Assembly: GCA_009192285.1 (NCBI GenBank)
Contig: CM018603.1
Span: 62,001-126,000, forward strand
Origin: Morchella semilibera
Taxonomy: Eukaryota; Ascomycota; Pezizomycetes; Pezizales; Morchellaceae
Direction of reading: 5' to 3'
DNA length: 64,000 nucleotides
Every line of letters starts with the position of its first letter. Within the stretch, counting starts at the first letter, position 1. The position numbers were made by a program, and so were the translations under genes. This document shows positions 22,198 through 36,123 of the stretch, piece after piece. Below the pieces are notes generated by a model that saw only the letters and a list, made by a program, of their open reading frames with translations, did not search any database and was not told the origin of the DNA.

Positions 22198-24017
22198 ATG
22201 CTTGATGTTCGATACTCTTCAGTTCGTCAGCTTACATCGTATACTGTCTTCCTAACGGTTGCACACATCCCACCACACGTTGGAGCATCCTCAACACTAC
22301 AGAGGGACCCAAGAACTTATGTTCCGGAGCCAGAGGGACGAGGGACTATGAGGCTTATTCTGAGCTGTCTAATTACACTTACCCTCTGCGTTTGGACAGC
22401 TATTCACCTGAACATCATTGTTAACCCCTCGGTTGTAAAGAATATTTATCGTAAGGCCCTATGGGTATTTATTGGTCTTTTTGCTCCGAGCTAGTCCTTT
22501 GGGCAGCCCCTGAACAATTGCGGAATGCCCGCGCCATCTTACATTTTTTGAAGGATGGTGGTGTCTCTTCTACAGATGAGGAGATTGGTTCGGCTCTCGG
22601 CCCAAAGAGGGATTCGATAGAGGAGGACTTTGGCCTTGAGAGTGCGTTCTTCGCGGTTATGGGAGGATATACTCTGGGCCCCTGGAAAACGTCTCGCGGA
22701 GGTCTTCTCACTCTAACGCCTAAAGGGTTATTATATCTTCTGTCGGAGGGAATGATAATTCCGTCTGATTTGGCAAAACTCAAAGGAGACATACTGGATA
22801 AAGGGAAGGCCGACTTTCTGGCAAAGTTTCTAGTTTGCACTCAGGCGCTCTGGATGGTGGTACAGTGTATCTCCCGGAAGTATTTCGGGCTGCCCACCAC
22901 CTTGATTGAGATCAATGTCGTTGTACATGTTGTTTGTACGGTCGTTATGTATGGATTTTGGTGGAAGAAGCCCCTAGATGTCGGCCGACCGTTAGCTCTT
23001 CGCGCGGTCGATCAAAAATTTTCCGCTCTCGCATATGCTACTACTCACAAATGTCTGAAGATACACGTTCCGGAAAGCTTACCTGGACCCCCACTTGTTG
23101 ATATAAACAATCGCGAGAACAGTGACTGGCCATCGGATGGGCTCTCGACATCCCGCATCGTTGATCCTCCGTGCTTAAAGATTCCGCAAAACAACACTGG
23201 CTTGTTCGTGACTGGGCATCCTTACCCAGAGCATGAAAATATCGACTTTGTCTTGAGCAAGCTGATCCGGACGGAGCGCAAGCCTGACGGACGTGTGATG
23301 ATATTCCGGAACCAATATCTCGTACACAATGAGAAGGGCTTTCGGTTAGTAGTTGAAGACAGAGAAATGTACCATGTTAACAATACGGAGTTGGAGATCT
23401 TTGCGGCAGCGGCCGATGCACTACGAAGCCCAGACTTCAGGCACCTCGGTATCTATGACGGCTCCTCCTACGACTTATACCCACTCCGTATCAAGATAGG
23501 ACAAGGCTCGTTATTCGTCGAGGAAAGCAGCAACCTAGAAGTTAGAGGCAGTGTAGCTCAGGCAAAATCCGGTCTTGTTCACCCAATCATGATCCTTGGC
23601 TATCTCAGTTTATTCTACGGTGCCTGCCATGCCAGTGCCTGGAACAGTCTCTTCCCCTCTGCGGCCGAACTTTGGCTTTGGCGACTTTCATGCATATTTA
23701 TTGGAGCCGTTGTCCCTATTTGCGCTATTCAGCAGAGCCTTATGGAGTATTACAAAACACACAACTCCCGTCTAAACGTTGGTGGGGAGTGGCTTGTCCG
23801 CTTCAATAACTGGACGGACACCATAGACCAGTATTGGCTGGGGAGTTTCTTTTTGCTTTTTTTCTACACTTTTAATATGCTATTTATAGCGGGATTGAGT
23901 ATCGCATATGTTATGGCGAGGCTATATATTGTCATCGAGTCGTTTGCCAGTGTGAGATGTCTTCCTATGGGAGCTTATGACACAATGAAGTGGGAACAGT
24001 TTTGGCCCCATCTTTGA
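22198..24017 (+). CDS. Fungus-specific polytopic membrane protein, with a one-base frame break
   Basis: The protein matches a large family of fungal membrane proteins of unknown function, recognisable by PEPEGRGTMRLILSCL, LCVWTAIHLNI, ELVLWAA, KGKADFLAKFLVCTQALWM(V)VQCI, a WWKKPLDV motif and the C-terminal ESFASVRCLPMGAYDT. Hydrophobic segments at the N-terminus, in the middle (LVCTQALWMVVQCI; VVVHVVCTVVMYGFW) and near the end (LGSFFLLFFYTFNMLFIAGLSIAYV) predict several membrane spans. The reading frame of 22198-22490 (ending ...IGLFAPS stop) and that of 22461-24017 (ELVLWAAPEQ...) belong to one protein in which the family has APELVLWAA. The join needs one extra base near 22489, and no intron of workable size fits. 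It is therefore either a sequencing error or a recent pseudogene. The rest of the frame is clean. Confidence 0.8.
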
Positions 24018-25754
24018 TATCTTTGATACCTTCCTCGGACATGTTCATATGATTATACGAGAATACTAAGCGTTATTAACTATGCGCGGCCTAGCCACAT
24101 AGATGTCGTCTTTTACGACGGTAATTGTCTTGTTATGGTGTATATTCTCGATGCATCAACTGGCCCACGTCGTCTTCAAAGCTGGTGAAGAAAGGGTCTA
24201 AATGGCAAAAGTCTTTTGAGGTTTGTATGGGACCGTCAAACCTTAAGCAAAGCAATATTAAACGTGTGGTAAATGCCTCCTAATCCGCATTGTGGGGATA
24301 CCCCTCTTTCCTTGTCAACAACTCGTGTTGATATCACCAGTACATGCAGTTCTTATACTCTGAAAGTTCCAACCAATGCGTTCGACCCCCTCACCTCGAA
24401 GTATTATACCACTTACCTTAACTCACAAATAAACCTCTACCTCATCCAACAAAACATCGACAACTCCGATTCAAATATCTAGTTGTGACCTCATAACTTA
24501 TGTGTTACACAAAGTTTGTGAACTAACAATACCTACATGTAGTGGGTTAGGGTCACACGAATTCGCGCGAATACCCTCGCAGAAATATATCACTACAGAA
24601 CTCTCTCCTTCCTCAAGAGATCAAAATGTATACTTAGTACCACTATCCAGTAGTAGTCAATGCAGCCATCCTACAGTAGAGCAACCGAATTTATAAGGGG
24701 ATCTACCGCCCGATAGGTGAGGTAAAAAGATTTTATTAGTAAATTTATACCAGACTTGCTTTTTCCCCGGGGCCAGCATTCCACTGACGGACGATGGGAT
24801 AACACGAGTTTTCCGTACCAGCCTCTACAAATATATATCCCTTAAACTATCTATCCGCTTGCTCCTCAAGACACTTCCTAATAATGTGCCGATGTCACTG
24901 CAACCCCGTATGGGATCGAGAAAGATTGCCCACTCCAATCGAGAAGTTGGCCCCAGGAGACTCTCCGCACCGGGGATCAACCCCCAGGTTAGAACAAGCT
25001 ATCCCCCTGTCAGGTACATTTGATAGAAATATATATATGGACCTTTTCAGAAATACCAAACCCGTTCACCTTGGCCAATCATATCCTTTGAGGTGACGCG
25101 CATATTGCAAAGCTATAAGCTAGTATATCTTTATACCTGCTAGACATGCCCATGATAAGGTAACAATATATACATACATGTATATTTGGAACGCATAACT
25201 GAACCCTGTTTTTCTCTGTCCTAGTCCCTACACTATTTAGCACGAATAAGGCTGGGAAACACACTGCGCGCACACGGCAACAAAGATTCCCCTTGGTCCT
25301 TCAAATCTCGATGCGTATTTATATATAAAATCCCCATTGTTATAACTGGCATCGTATGAAACAACAACTACAATGAAAGCACCTTACCTCCAAACCAAAT
25401 ATCACGTCCAATTGCATCTGTCAATGGCTACATTCACACATTCATCGCCAGCCCAACTCACCTGCATAACACATTGCAACCTCTCCCTCATCACATCATA
25501 GACAATCACTCGCACTCATTCACGTGATCACCATCACATAGTAACATTTTTTTATTTGCATCCACACACACTACAATCCCAATCCTCACAGCGTATCAGC
25601 GCACAAAATACATGACCCCTCCCGCTTTTCCGCATCTACTCACCGCCCAAGTCCAAAAAAACACAGCAGTAAAGGAGAGAATCAAGGAAAGGAAATTCCA
25701 AGGCAGTCCAAGGCAGTCGTCCATCCGGATCCAGTAGGCAGGTCAAGAAGTCAT
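24018..25754. other. Gene-free stretch
   Basis: No gene recognised. The interval holds two TACATGTA palindromes (24534, 25175), AT-rich blocks and, at its right end, the 3' flank of the minus-strand protease gene. Short ORFs at 24273-24696 lack any recognisable feature. Confidence 0.55.
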
Positions 25755-27109
<1,355 letters not shown>

Positions 27110-30100
27110 TTCGAGGATTGGAATAGAATACTGGATAGATCAAAGGCCAGAAGAAAAGGAAGAAGCTGTCAGTGAGTTGATTTTGCTGAAAGCGAATGCT
27201 GATGGGGAAAGGGAGACTTCTCTTTGGGGGCGGATATCTCGGTATTTATATCAGATGAAGCTTCGAATTTGGTGCAATTCGATTAAGAGAATGTCGTGAA
27301 GATGGCGGCGGCGGATTGCGCTTGAGCCGGATTGATACTGAGAGAGAGATCAGAGGGAACTCTGCGGAGCGTTCCGAAATAATACTTCATGAGATTGCGA
27401 GAGTTTAATTTTTCTTGGGCAGCTTATTTCGTTTTACTCCCTACTAAGACTTCCGGCCAAGCTCCTCCTTCTCATTCAGATCTTGTAAACATTCACCAAA
27501 ACCACTTTAGGCAGGACACTGAACCCGAGAAGTATAATCCCAAAGTCACTGCTACAGTCCACCATGGGAAAGTAGTGGTAGCGGGGCGGAGGATGGGGGG
27601 GGGGGGGGGATAGGGCTCCCTAGCCACATCCCATCTACTCTTTTTTTTTTCCCGGCAACATTTACAAATTGGTAATGAAATCCTAGCATTTCGCGGTGAT
27701 CTTGGGCTTTTTCTCTGTAGAAAAACGGTCGAATTAGTACGTTTATAGTCAAGCCACTGCGAACCAAGAGATTGAAATTACCCTCCGCCCCTCGCCCTAC
27801 CCGCATTAAACGTAGCTTCAAGGGGGAAACTCGCAACAAGTATTAGGCTTTACCAGGGCCAATAGGATACCGAGGTGGTGTTTGTAATATCCAATCATTT
27901 CTGCCTTTGGGAAAAGGCAAGCTTTTGGCATATGCAGTCGGTTGTCAATTCCCACCTCATCCCTGACATATCAGGGGGAGAGAGGGGAGGGGTGCTATGG
28001 CTTTCTGAGAAGCTTCCGTTTTCTGGTTTCACGGCGTTTCTGCTGCACGATTGAAGATCCGATTCACGAGAAGCAGGTGCCAGGGGTGAGAAAATTCTAT
28101 AAACAGCAGGTGTACCACCATCCTCGAGAAACATCTTATCAGTACCCACGCTTGATAATGGCTGTTACGCGCCAACGGTTCAGGGGGGGATGCTACTTTC
28201 CACACCTTTTTTTCCTGATTGCGGGGTAGAAAACAGAGAAGGTCAATCCCCAGCTATATATGCAGGGTTATATAGTAATCGACAGCTTCCCACTCAGGCA
28301 CAGGCCCGGGTGCTGCCGATGACGTTATGGAGGAGAGTGCCCAGGAATCAGGGAGTCGGATGGGCGTCCTGTTATACGTGTTGTTATTCCTTTGGGAAGA
28401 AAAAAGAAATCCTGTCTGCCCTAGGGCCCTGTCAGTCAGTCAGACAGATTCGAATACAATTGTAATAAATTGCCAGCTCCTACCTGTGATATTTGACATT
28501 TCTTTTGCAAAGTAAATGTCTTTAATTTTTTTCCTCCTTCCCCCTGTATGGTATGTAATCGGTTGTCGGACATGAAAAGAATAACGATGGCTAGGATTAC
28601 TATTCACCTCAGCTGTGAAATCTCTCGTGACATCTTGAAACTTGATGATGATCTTTGTTCCTTCAGGGACAGGGTCGACTCGCGGTATTAGAGTACTGTC
28701 TTATTAATGCTAATCGAGAAGGTAGCAAGCTTCAGAAAGTAATAGAGATGACATCGAATCCACGAACGGGGGCTGGGGAAGATGATAGAACCAAAAGTCT
28801 GCCTTCCGGCCATCTGATTGGTAGTTGTGAGATATGCGATAGTTGATGTTATTTCTTTTTGTTCCAGACGCAAACCCTAACCCACAACCACCACCGCCAC
28901 TTGGGTGTAATTATATTCAATTAATTCATATCGAGTACTTGAGTAATTATGTACTTGCAGATCAGCCGGGGCGCGGCGCTAACCGGTTTGTTAATTGTGC
29001 GTAGGAGATATAATAATAAAAATACATGTAATAATATACATGGAAGTACATACAAGTTATGAATTTGCATGTGTACATGCATGTATAGATACTACATGTA
29101 CCCACTGATATATATCTGGGTCCTGTGCCATCGATACATGCGACATTCTACATCCGGTATATTCTCCGCTATAGGGCATCTGGTCCTGTACATAAATAAA
29201 TATATATATATATATATATATAGCAGTTTCAGTCACAACTAATTCTCAGGTGTATGTCAGTCGCGATGTGTCGAGCCGAGGTTAATCGTGTGAGTTTTGA
29301 GAAGGAGATCGACTGTCCCGTTCTGGTCGTGTCGATATCAATGCGAAAGAGGAAAGTGGATATTACAATTGTCACCATTGGATATTCGGTGTGGTGCAAT
29401 AACCGCTAGAAATTATTGTAAATGTTATTCAGGATTGGTCGTGTGCCTGAATAGAGTCTTTCAGTGCAACCCTGCAAACCGTTTTCAAAGTAAAAGGGAA
29501 ACTCATGCAGCCAAGCCTGCGCCGCCATTGCAGCTGACAAGTCACTTTATCAGAAATACGCAGTGTAGAGTCTCCAGTCCTCAAGTATTTCTCAGCATGC
29601 AGCTGTAAGGTCTACCTCTATGCCTTGTTTGTCAATAAATTCATGTATATAGGGTGGGCTCTTGGCTGCATGAATTTCCCTTTTACTTTGAAAACGGTTT
29701 GCAGGGTTGCACTGAAAGACTCTAATATGAATCCACTGCAGTTGAAAGAAGGTTTTTCTTTTTATTTTTTTGACTACATGTACATTTAGTTCTTCCCATG
29801 ACAGCTGCAGGGGGGCCAGAAGGCACATATGCATAAATTTACCCCTCCCCCTTACCAGATGACCGATCGGATATACACGGCTGTCTATGGAGTTGATCGC
29901 CCCCCCCCCCCTCCCCCACAATATAAAAACCTTGATTTTATGCATAGATAACCGAGATCGATTTTCTAATCCTCTAATTTCAAAAGGGTTGGCACAGCTA
30001 GCTTCCCTTAGAAGTTAAACGCCGACTTCCTGCTTCCTGTTAGGGTCCGTATTCTGCGATATATTTACAAACTACATGCACTACACAATCGACATTCCCT

Positions 30101-33100
30101 TTGTAGAACCCGCACATGCGTACAGATCTACTCACGATGGGTAATAGCCTATCTCCCTTTTATAAAACATGAAAGAATGGTTCTGTCACTATCATGACGT
30201 CCCCTCCGGTACCTTATGCGGATCACATTGCGTGCAGAGAGACTTAATCCCACTAGCTCCAGTCATACCTTCCGGTTGTGCTCGCTACCGGAAGATGAAC
30301 CAGAAGAAGAAGACACCGGGGCTGGCCTGATGTGGCAGATCTGATGTTTTCACAGTCGCGGTTGCCGTTCGAGTGCTCTTCATCTGATATCACTCGGGCA
30401 TATGATCAATCCTTTAATTTGTGGACCTTGATGACCCTCGGTGCCATGTTGCAGGTATATACTCTCTGGGTTACTCTCGATATATACAAACCAAGCAACT
30501 CCCCGTAACGACTTTGCTAGGTGGTATTTTGAACACCAAGACTTCCGGATTTAATATCAACAACTGGGGGGGGGGGGGGATAAACCGACTGTCCAGAAAA
30601 CCACAATAACCAGAATATGAATCTAGCTTCACGGATTCAAATAAACCCGGAAAGAAATAATCATCTCTAGAGGTGGTTATTTGTAGAAGAAAAAAAGAAG
30701 AAAAAGAAAAACATTGGCTCGCAGGCAGTAATAACACTTTGAGAACCCTCGTATCCTTCGCCCAAGCAAATACGTATTTGATTTCTATGCCCATGAAAGT
30801 GAAAAGACAGAAAAACTAAACCGGTACGCACGGCATCCAAACGGGACTTTCCCACACCACCTAAATCATAAGCAGCCAGATGGCCTCAAGCCCTCAAAGC
30901 ATGCCGAGGCCGCGCATATATTAATTCCGCCCCGAGAATACACACTCATGACTCGTCTTGCTGAGAAACCTCACGATTGTATTAGGTGTACATATCTGAC
31001 ATATATACATATATGGCTCCTTTGTTATTTTGCCTTTATCTCGTCTCTAGAATTAACAGCTTACTCATCCTCTTCAATTTACTGATCAGTACGCCGGACA
31101 TCAGAATACCATCCGCTGACACCATAGCTAGCCCACTGAACTACACCTTTCCAAGATCTATTTCCTCTCTACAACATCAAGACCCCGAGCTATAGGGTCA
31201 ATCTCTACCCCCCCCCCCCCCCAGACACATCAGAACTCCAACAGCACCATCAACGCCAACCGCGGTAACTCCCCCCCCCCTCGCCAAAGTCCCCTACCTT
31301 GATCCTGTCTACCACTAACTTACTCCTCCTCACCCTCTGACCCCCATCCTTCCAAGCCCCAAACCATCCACCAGTCGACACCCACCGCACCGCCACACAA
31401 ACGGCTATCTCGGCCGGACATCACACCCCTTCCAGCTGCTGCTGCGCGGCTTGGCATGTGCACCTATTTACATACAATGCTTGGCGATCAAGGGTTTGCG
31501 AGGCCTGTGGGTGATCTTCCAGTGCCACAAGATCCAGTCGGGGTCTGGGCCAGGCTTAGCAACGGGAGTGTGTGGTCTGAGGAAGTAGGCAGATCATAGG
31601 ATATCACTCGGTGGTCGAGCTAATTAATCTTTTGGGATTGACTGGCCGACTGACAAGTTATGCGAACAAGGTGGTCGAGCTACCTGGCGATGTGATTTTC
31701 TTTCCCTCCTTGTGGGTGGGGGCGGGTGCTAGGGGTTGGTGTTGAGAATCAGGAGAGGGGTTTTCACTTTATATCTGTATGGATGTCCGCTCGCTAGGGT
31801 TCTGTGGAATAGCCTAGGCTGGCCTGAGGTGTGGTGAGTTAGAGTGAGGTTTCAGGGAGACCTACTATGTATACCGAGCAGCCAGAAAAGTCCCCCACGT
31901 AGCCCACATCTATCCCGGCAAGTATATTTCTATGTCTTATTATTAAAACACTTCTCAACATGCCACTCGTGTTCCGCTTGCGGTGAACAGGACGCTGATC
32001 ATGCCACAATTATGTTATGGCACTTTGTCGTCCTTTTCAACTGCATAACCATCTCATCTCGTCACCAAATACATACACTCTCTTATCAAAAACTCACGTA
32101 CCTAGAATACCCCAACATGCGCTTGACCAGGTGGAGCGTAGACATGAGAGGTATTCACACACATACCGCATCCCTATCCCCTATCCAATCTCTAGTACAA
32201 ATCATCATAGACTCAGCTCATCTATGCCATGTCAGTCACAGGGCGCCCAGGACGGGCCCGGGCATTTTCATTTTCATTTCAAGTTTAGGGCTATTATAAT
32301 TCGAGCTGAGGTGCGGTATTAACATAGTGTGTTGGGGGTCTGAAATAACCTTTCCCTGTGATTATTGAGCACTGATATGTTTGATTCCGGAGAAAAACTG
32401 CCAGCCCACGGGCTACACGCAATTAAAGGATCAACAACCACCCCAAACCTAACCCTGAGCCCGAACAAACCACAAAACACATACCTCATCTAGAGTTATA
32501 CTAGAACCAATCCCCCATATTTACCGTGCTTTCTTCCGTTTTTTCTCTTTCTCCCCAGAGCCCGTACCTAGATTGGCTAAAAAAAAAAAAAAAGGAATCC
32601 GGCGGAGAAAAACAGTACCCCAATATATACACCCAGATTCACCCTAATCCCAGTCACCTATATTATCCCAAACCCCAGAATTAAACCCCCCCTATACCAC
32701 GATCAAAATGACAGCCCCTCTCCCCCGAAATACAATTAATGGATTAAACAAAAAAAAACTCTCTCCCCGAAACATCAATCACAACCCATCACTCGCCACA
32801 CCCACCTAACTACATGTATCTAGCCGTTGGGGTCACAGCCCCAAACCGATACGTACCATATCAGCCTCAAGCTACAATTGCCATTAACAACTAGCCTCTG
32901 TCCGTCCATCTGAAAAAATATAAAAAGTACCGTAACATACCACCCCTGAGTCCTCTCCCTCCTTCATCTCGCTCTAGTCATAGTGTAAAACTGTTATAAC
33001 CTCCACCAGATCAGACCCTGGGGTAATAATAAATACGGGCTACCATTATTCAACAAGACCGGTCCAGCCCACACCCACAACTGCCGGCTCCCCCGCCTAT

Positions 33101-33820
33101 CCCAAATTAAAATGCATACGCCTAAATACGTCAAACTAAATGTTTCATGTACTTACTTAATATACTTAATGTCATAAGGAACAAACTCGTACCTAACTTG
33201 AACCCACTGTTCATGATTCTCGCGGTCGGGGTAAATGCTTCGCAAAGACACGTGATTGGCAGACTAATGTTCAAATCGATGGTAACCTATCAGGATCCCC
33301 CATATCCCGGTCTCACTCCTACCATAAGATTCCATCAACGGAATAAACAATTCCTAACTTTTACTATTAGCTTAGATTATAGTCTATTACTTACCCTTGT
33401 TGTATATAATATGGATATGATTGGTTCAAAAGCAAGAGTCAGTCGCGTATCATGTACTCAACAAAGAGCGTCCAATTCGTTCTCTACCCCCATTTCCCAG
33501 CAACTATATTACAAAATCACATTGATAATCCATTCCTTCTTTGCATCTCGGTGTCATCTTCCCATAACCCACACAAAGTCATCATCTGTGACTTATACAA
33601 CCCATGCCCAAAGAATGGTGATCCATGGAGATGCATACCAAACCGAAAAAGAAAAAAAAAACATCGCCAAATTTTAACCAGGCCTAAGAAAACTGGTGCC
33701 AACAACCACAACCTCGCTCCAAAACCCCAACATTACCCAAGGAAAAAAGAAAAAGATAATACTCCCAGTACAAACTCACAGACACACACACGCACACATA
33801 CTTGACTCATACTCATTCAT
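27110..33820. other. Long gene-free, repeat-rich stretch
   Basis: Nearly 7 kb without a gene I can support. It contains long homopolymers (15 G at 27595-27609, 12 C at 29900-29911, 14 G at 30566-30579, 15 C at 31208-31222, 10 C at 31271-31280), an AT run (29201-29222), a MITE (29452-29724), CCCTAACCC at 28875, and four TACATGTA sites (29023, 29093, 29775, 32811). ORFs such as 31844-32322 and 33147-33805 overlap in several frames, use low-complexity composition and show no domain. Confidence 0.55.
29452..29724. mobile_element. MITE with 64-bp near-perfect terminal inverted repeats
   Basis: The arms 29452-29515 and 29661-29724 are inverted copies with one mismatch in 64 positions. The outer ends read TAGAGTCTTTCAGTGCAACC and complement. 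The TA at each outer end can be the target duplication of a Tc1/mariner-type insertion. The 145-bp centre has no coding capacity. Near-identity of the arms points to recent insertion or strong gene conversion. Confidence 0.75.
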
Positions 33821-35653
33821 TTACGCATATGCCTTCGCCGCAACTCGTTCGTCGTGTTGAGCCTCGGCGAAGACACCAGAGGCAATAGCCTGCTGCTCTT
33901 TTGAGGCGTCAACGGCCTCATGTCTGCTAGAAAGACCATGGGGAACCCATTCTATGTCATGTTAGTATCGTGTCCTCTATTATTTGGACTAGGCTTAACT
34001 TACTGCTAGAATTCCAAGCGTTGACATTAGGGTCGTTGTACATCTCCTCAACCTGTTCCAACGAGAGGTTGCTGCTTTCGTAAAGGAAGAAGTAAACGAT
34101 AAGGGCAGCCATAAAGTTACATCCGGCAAAGACATATCCGTATCTGTATCCAATAGCATTGGTGATAAATGGTGTAAAGAAAGTCAACAAGAAGTTCCAC
34201 ATCCAGTTACCAGTGGTTGCGACAGCGCTCGAGTGAGATCTGGTGCGAAGAGGGTACATTTCTCCGACACAGACCCAAGTACCAGGTCCCCAGGTTGATG
34301 CAAAGGAAGCGATGAACATGCAGGCGCAGAGAATAAGGACGCCACCAATGGACTTCTCGGAGGTGTCCTTCTCGCTACCAATGGCACCAAAGATCACAAG
34401 CCAAGCCATCTGCCAGAGGGCACCGCCGATGAGGGTCTTGCGACGCCCAAACTTCTCAATAAACCACAAACCCGGGAAGGTACAGACAACGTTGACGGCG
34501 CCGAGAATGATCTGAGTAGCAAAAGAGTTTGAGATACCGACAGACCTGAAGATACTCGCACCTAGTTCGGGTTAGCTTTGGACAGTTTCTATTTAATTTA
34601 TTGACATCCGAATTATAAGCATACCATAGTAGAAGAAGTAGTTAGCTCCAGTAAGCTGTTGGCAAACCTGCAACATGAAACCGAGAAGAGTTCTGTAAAG
34701 AGCCTTGCCCTTAGGGTCGAAACTAGAGAAGAAACTGGCTTTACCGGCGGCAGCTGCTTCACGGACAAGAGCTTCGATATCCTGGTATTCGGCCTCAATA
34801 AAGCCCTTCTTGTTCCTGTTCTTGGCACCAGCAATGAAGCGGAGGGCCTCAAGACACTCCTCGTTTTTGTCGTTTGCAAGAAGCCATCTGGGGGATTCGG
34901 GCAGGAAAAACATTCTATGAAAAGGTTAGGTATTGAAATAGGCAAATTTTTAGGCTGACTTGACTACTTACCCAACCATGAGGGTAGCGGCCCAGAAGTA
35001 ACCGATTGCAAGAGGTCCTCGCCATTCTCCACTGTTGCTGACACGAGAAGTACCCAAGTTGATACAGTATGAGGTCAAGAGACCACAAGTAACAAAGAGC
35101 TGATAACTAGCAACCATCGCACCACGGACCTGTTTAGGAACCGTTTCAGAAACATAGACGGGGACGAGTGCTAAGACATGTCAGCTTTTTTTTCTTTCAA
35201 CTAGATCAATAGGGGATAGGATGGGGGCATACATGAAAGTGCACCGATAGCAATACCACTGAAAACACGACCGATGATAATTTGGTACCACGCATTTTGA
35301 GCCGAGATGGAGATGGTGTTTCCAATAAAGTAGACAAAAACGATGCCAATCATAGCCTTCTTTCTTCCAAAAGAGTTTCCAAGAGGACCAGCAATCAAAG
35401 CACCGATGAGAGCACCAATTGAGAGCATACCCACAATGAGACCCTCTCGAGTCTGACTCCAGGCATAAACACCCAAACCACGGTCCTCGGCAAAACGTCT
35501 CATGAAGTCCTCCATGATAATGAAACCAGAGACTTGACCAGTGTCGGCACCAAAGAGGAAACCTCCCATGGAAGCGACAAGGCCAAGAACCATAATTGGT
35601 CCGGAGACCACGGATTTGATCTCATCGATACGAGAGGTAGGTATAGAAGACAT
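33821..35653 (-). CDS. Hexose transporter, MFS sugar porter family
   Basis: Five exons on the minus strand: 35653-35233, 35170-34972, 34914-34625, 34561-34004 and 33951-33821, giving 532 aa, the usual size of fungal monosaccharide transporters. Visible signatures are GFLFGADTGQVSGF (TM1), GPLGNSFGRKKAM (loop 2-3), IIIGRVFSGIAIGALSSLVPVYVSE, FFLPESPRWLL, the TM7 region QVCQQLTGANYFFYYG, WFIEKFGRRKTLIGG and the sugar-porter segment GYRYGYVFAGCN. The C-terminus reads KWVPHGLSSRHEAVD. It should carry glucose or similar hexoses across the plasma membrane by proton symport. The exons are strongly biased toward C-ending codons, which suggests high expression. The start is the only Met that precedes the cytosolic N-terminus of usual length. 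Confidence 0.95.
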
Positions 35654-36099
35654 TGTTGGAGATGTTGATAGGAAATGATGATGATGGGATAGAGAGTTGA
35701 GGATAAGCTGGGAGAAGAGAGTATTTAAATATAAAAAAAAGATGGAGAAGAAGAATGTGGGTTAATAGGTCAAGGTTGGTGGGTGGGTGGGTGGGGGGGT
35801 GACCCACGGGGAAACCTACATGTACAGTAGGACGGACCACAACCCACTAGGGACCCTAGCCAATGGTGGGGTGACGTCGAATTGGTACCAAATTTGATAT
35901 GTAGTAGAAGGTCAAGTGGGAAAATTGGAAGAATGAAACAGCAGACAACGTACATACAATACATTTTCTATCCCGAGAGGCCGACGACTAGTTTGTGACA
36001 GAGACGAGACTGGACAACTAGGAAGATGCCTATGTACATTGCATACATGCATCCTTACAAACACCCAAACCTTACAGAAACCCATGATCATGATCCTAC

Positions 36100-36123
36100 G
36101 ATGATGATGATGATGATGATGAT
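36100..36123. repeat. GAT trinucleotide microsatellite
   Basis: Eight uninterrupted GAT units, followed by an imperfect continuation (GTTGATGGTGG), about 450 bp upstream of the hexose transporter start. Confidence 0.95.

Noticed and set aside
31844-32322. Two overlapping plus ORFs of 151 and 101 aa
   Set aside because: They lie in repeat-rich DNA with C tracts nearby, no domain, and start/stop placement looks random.
33147-33805. Two overlapping plus ORFs of 176 and 117 aa
   Set aside because: Overlapping frames, low complexity at the ends (poly-Lys, THTRTHT), no recognisable family, no splice partners.
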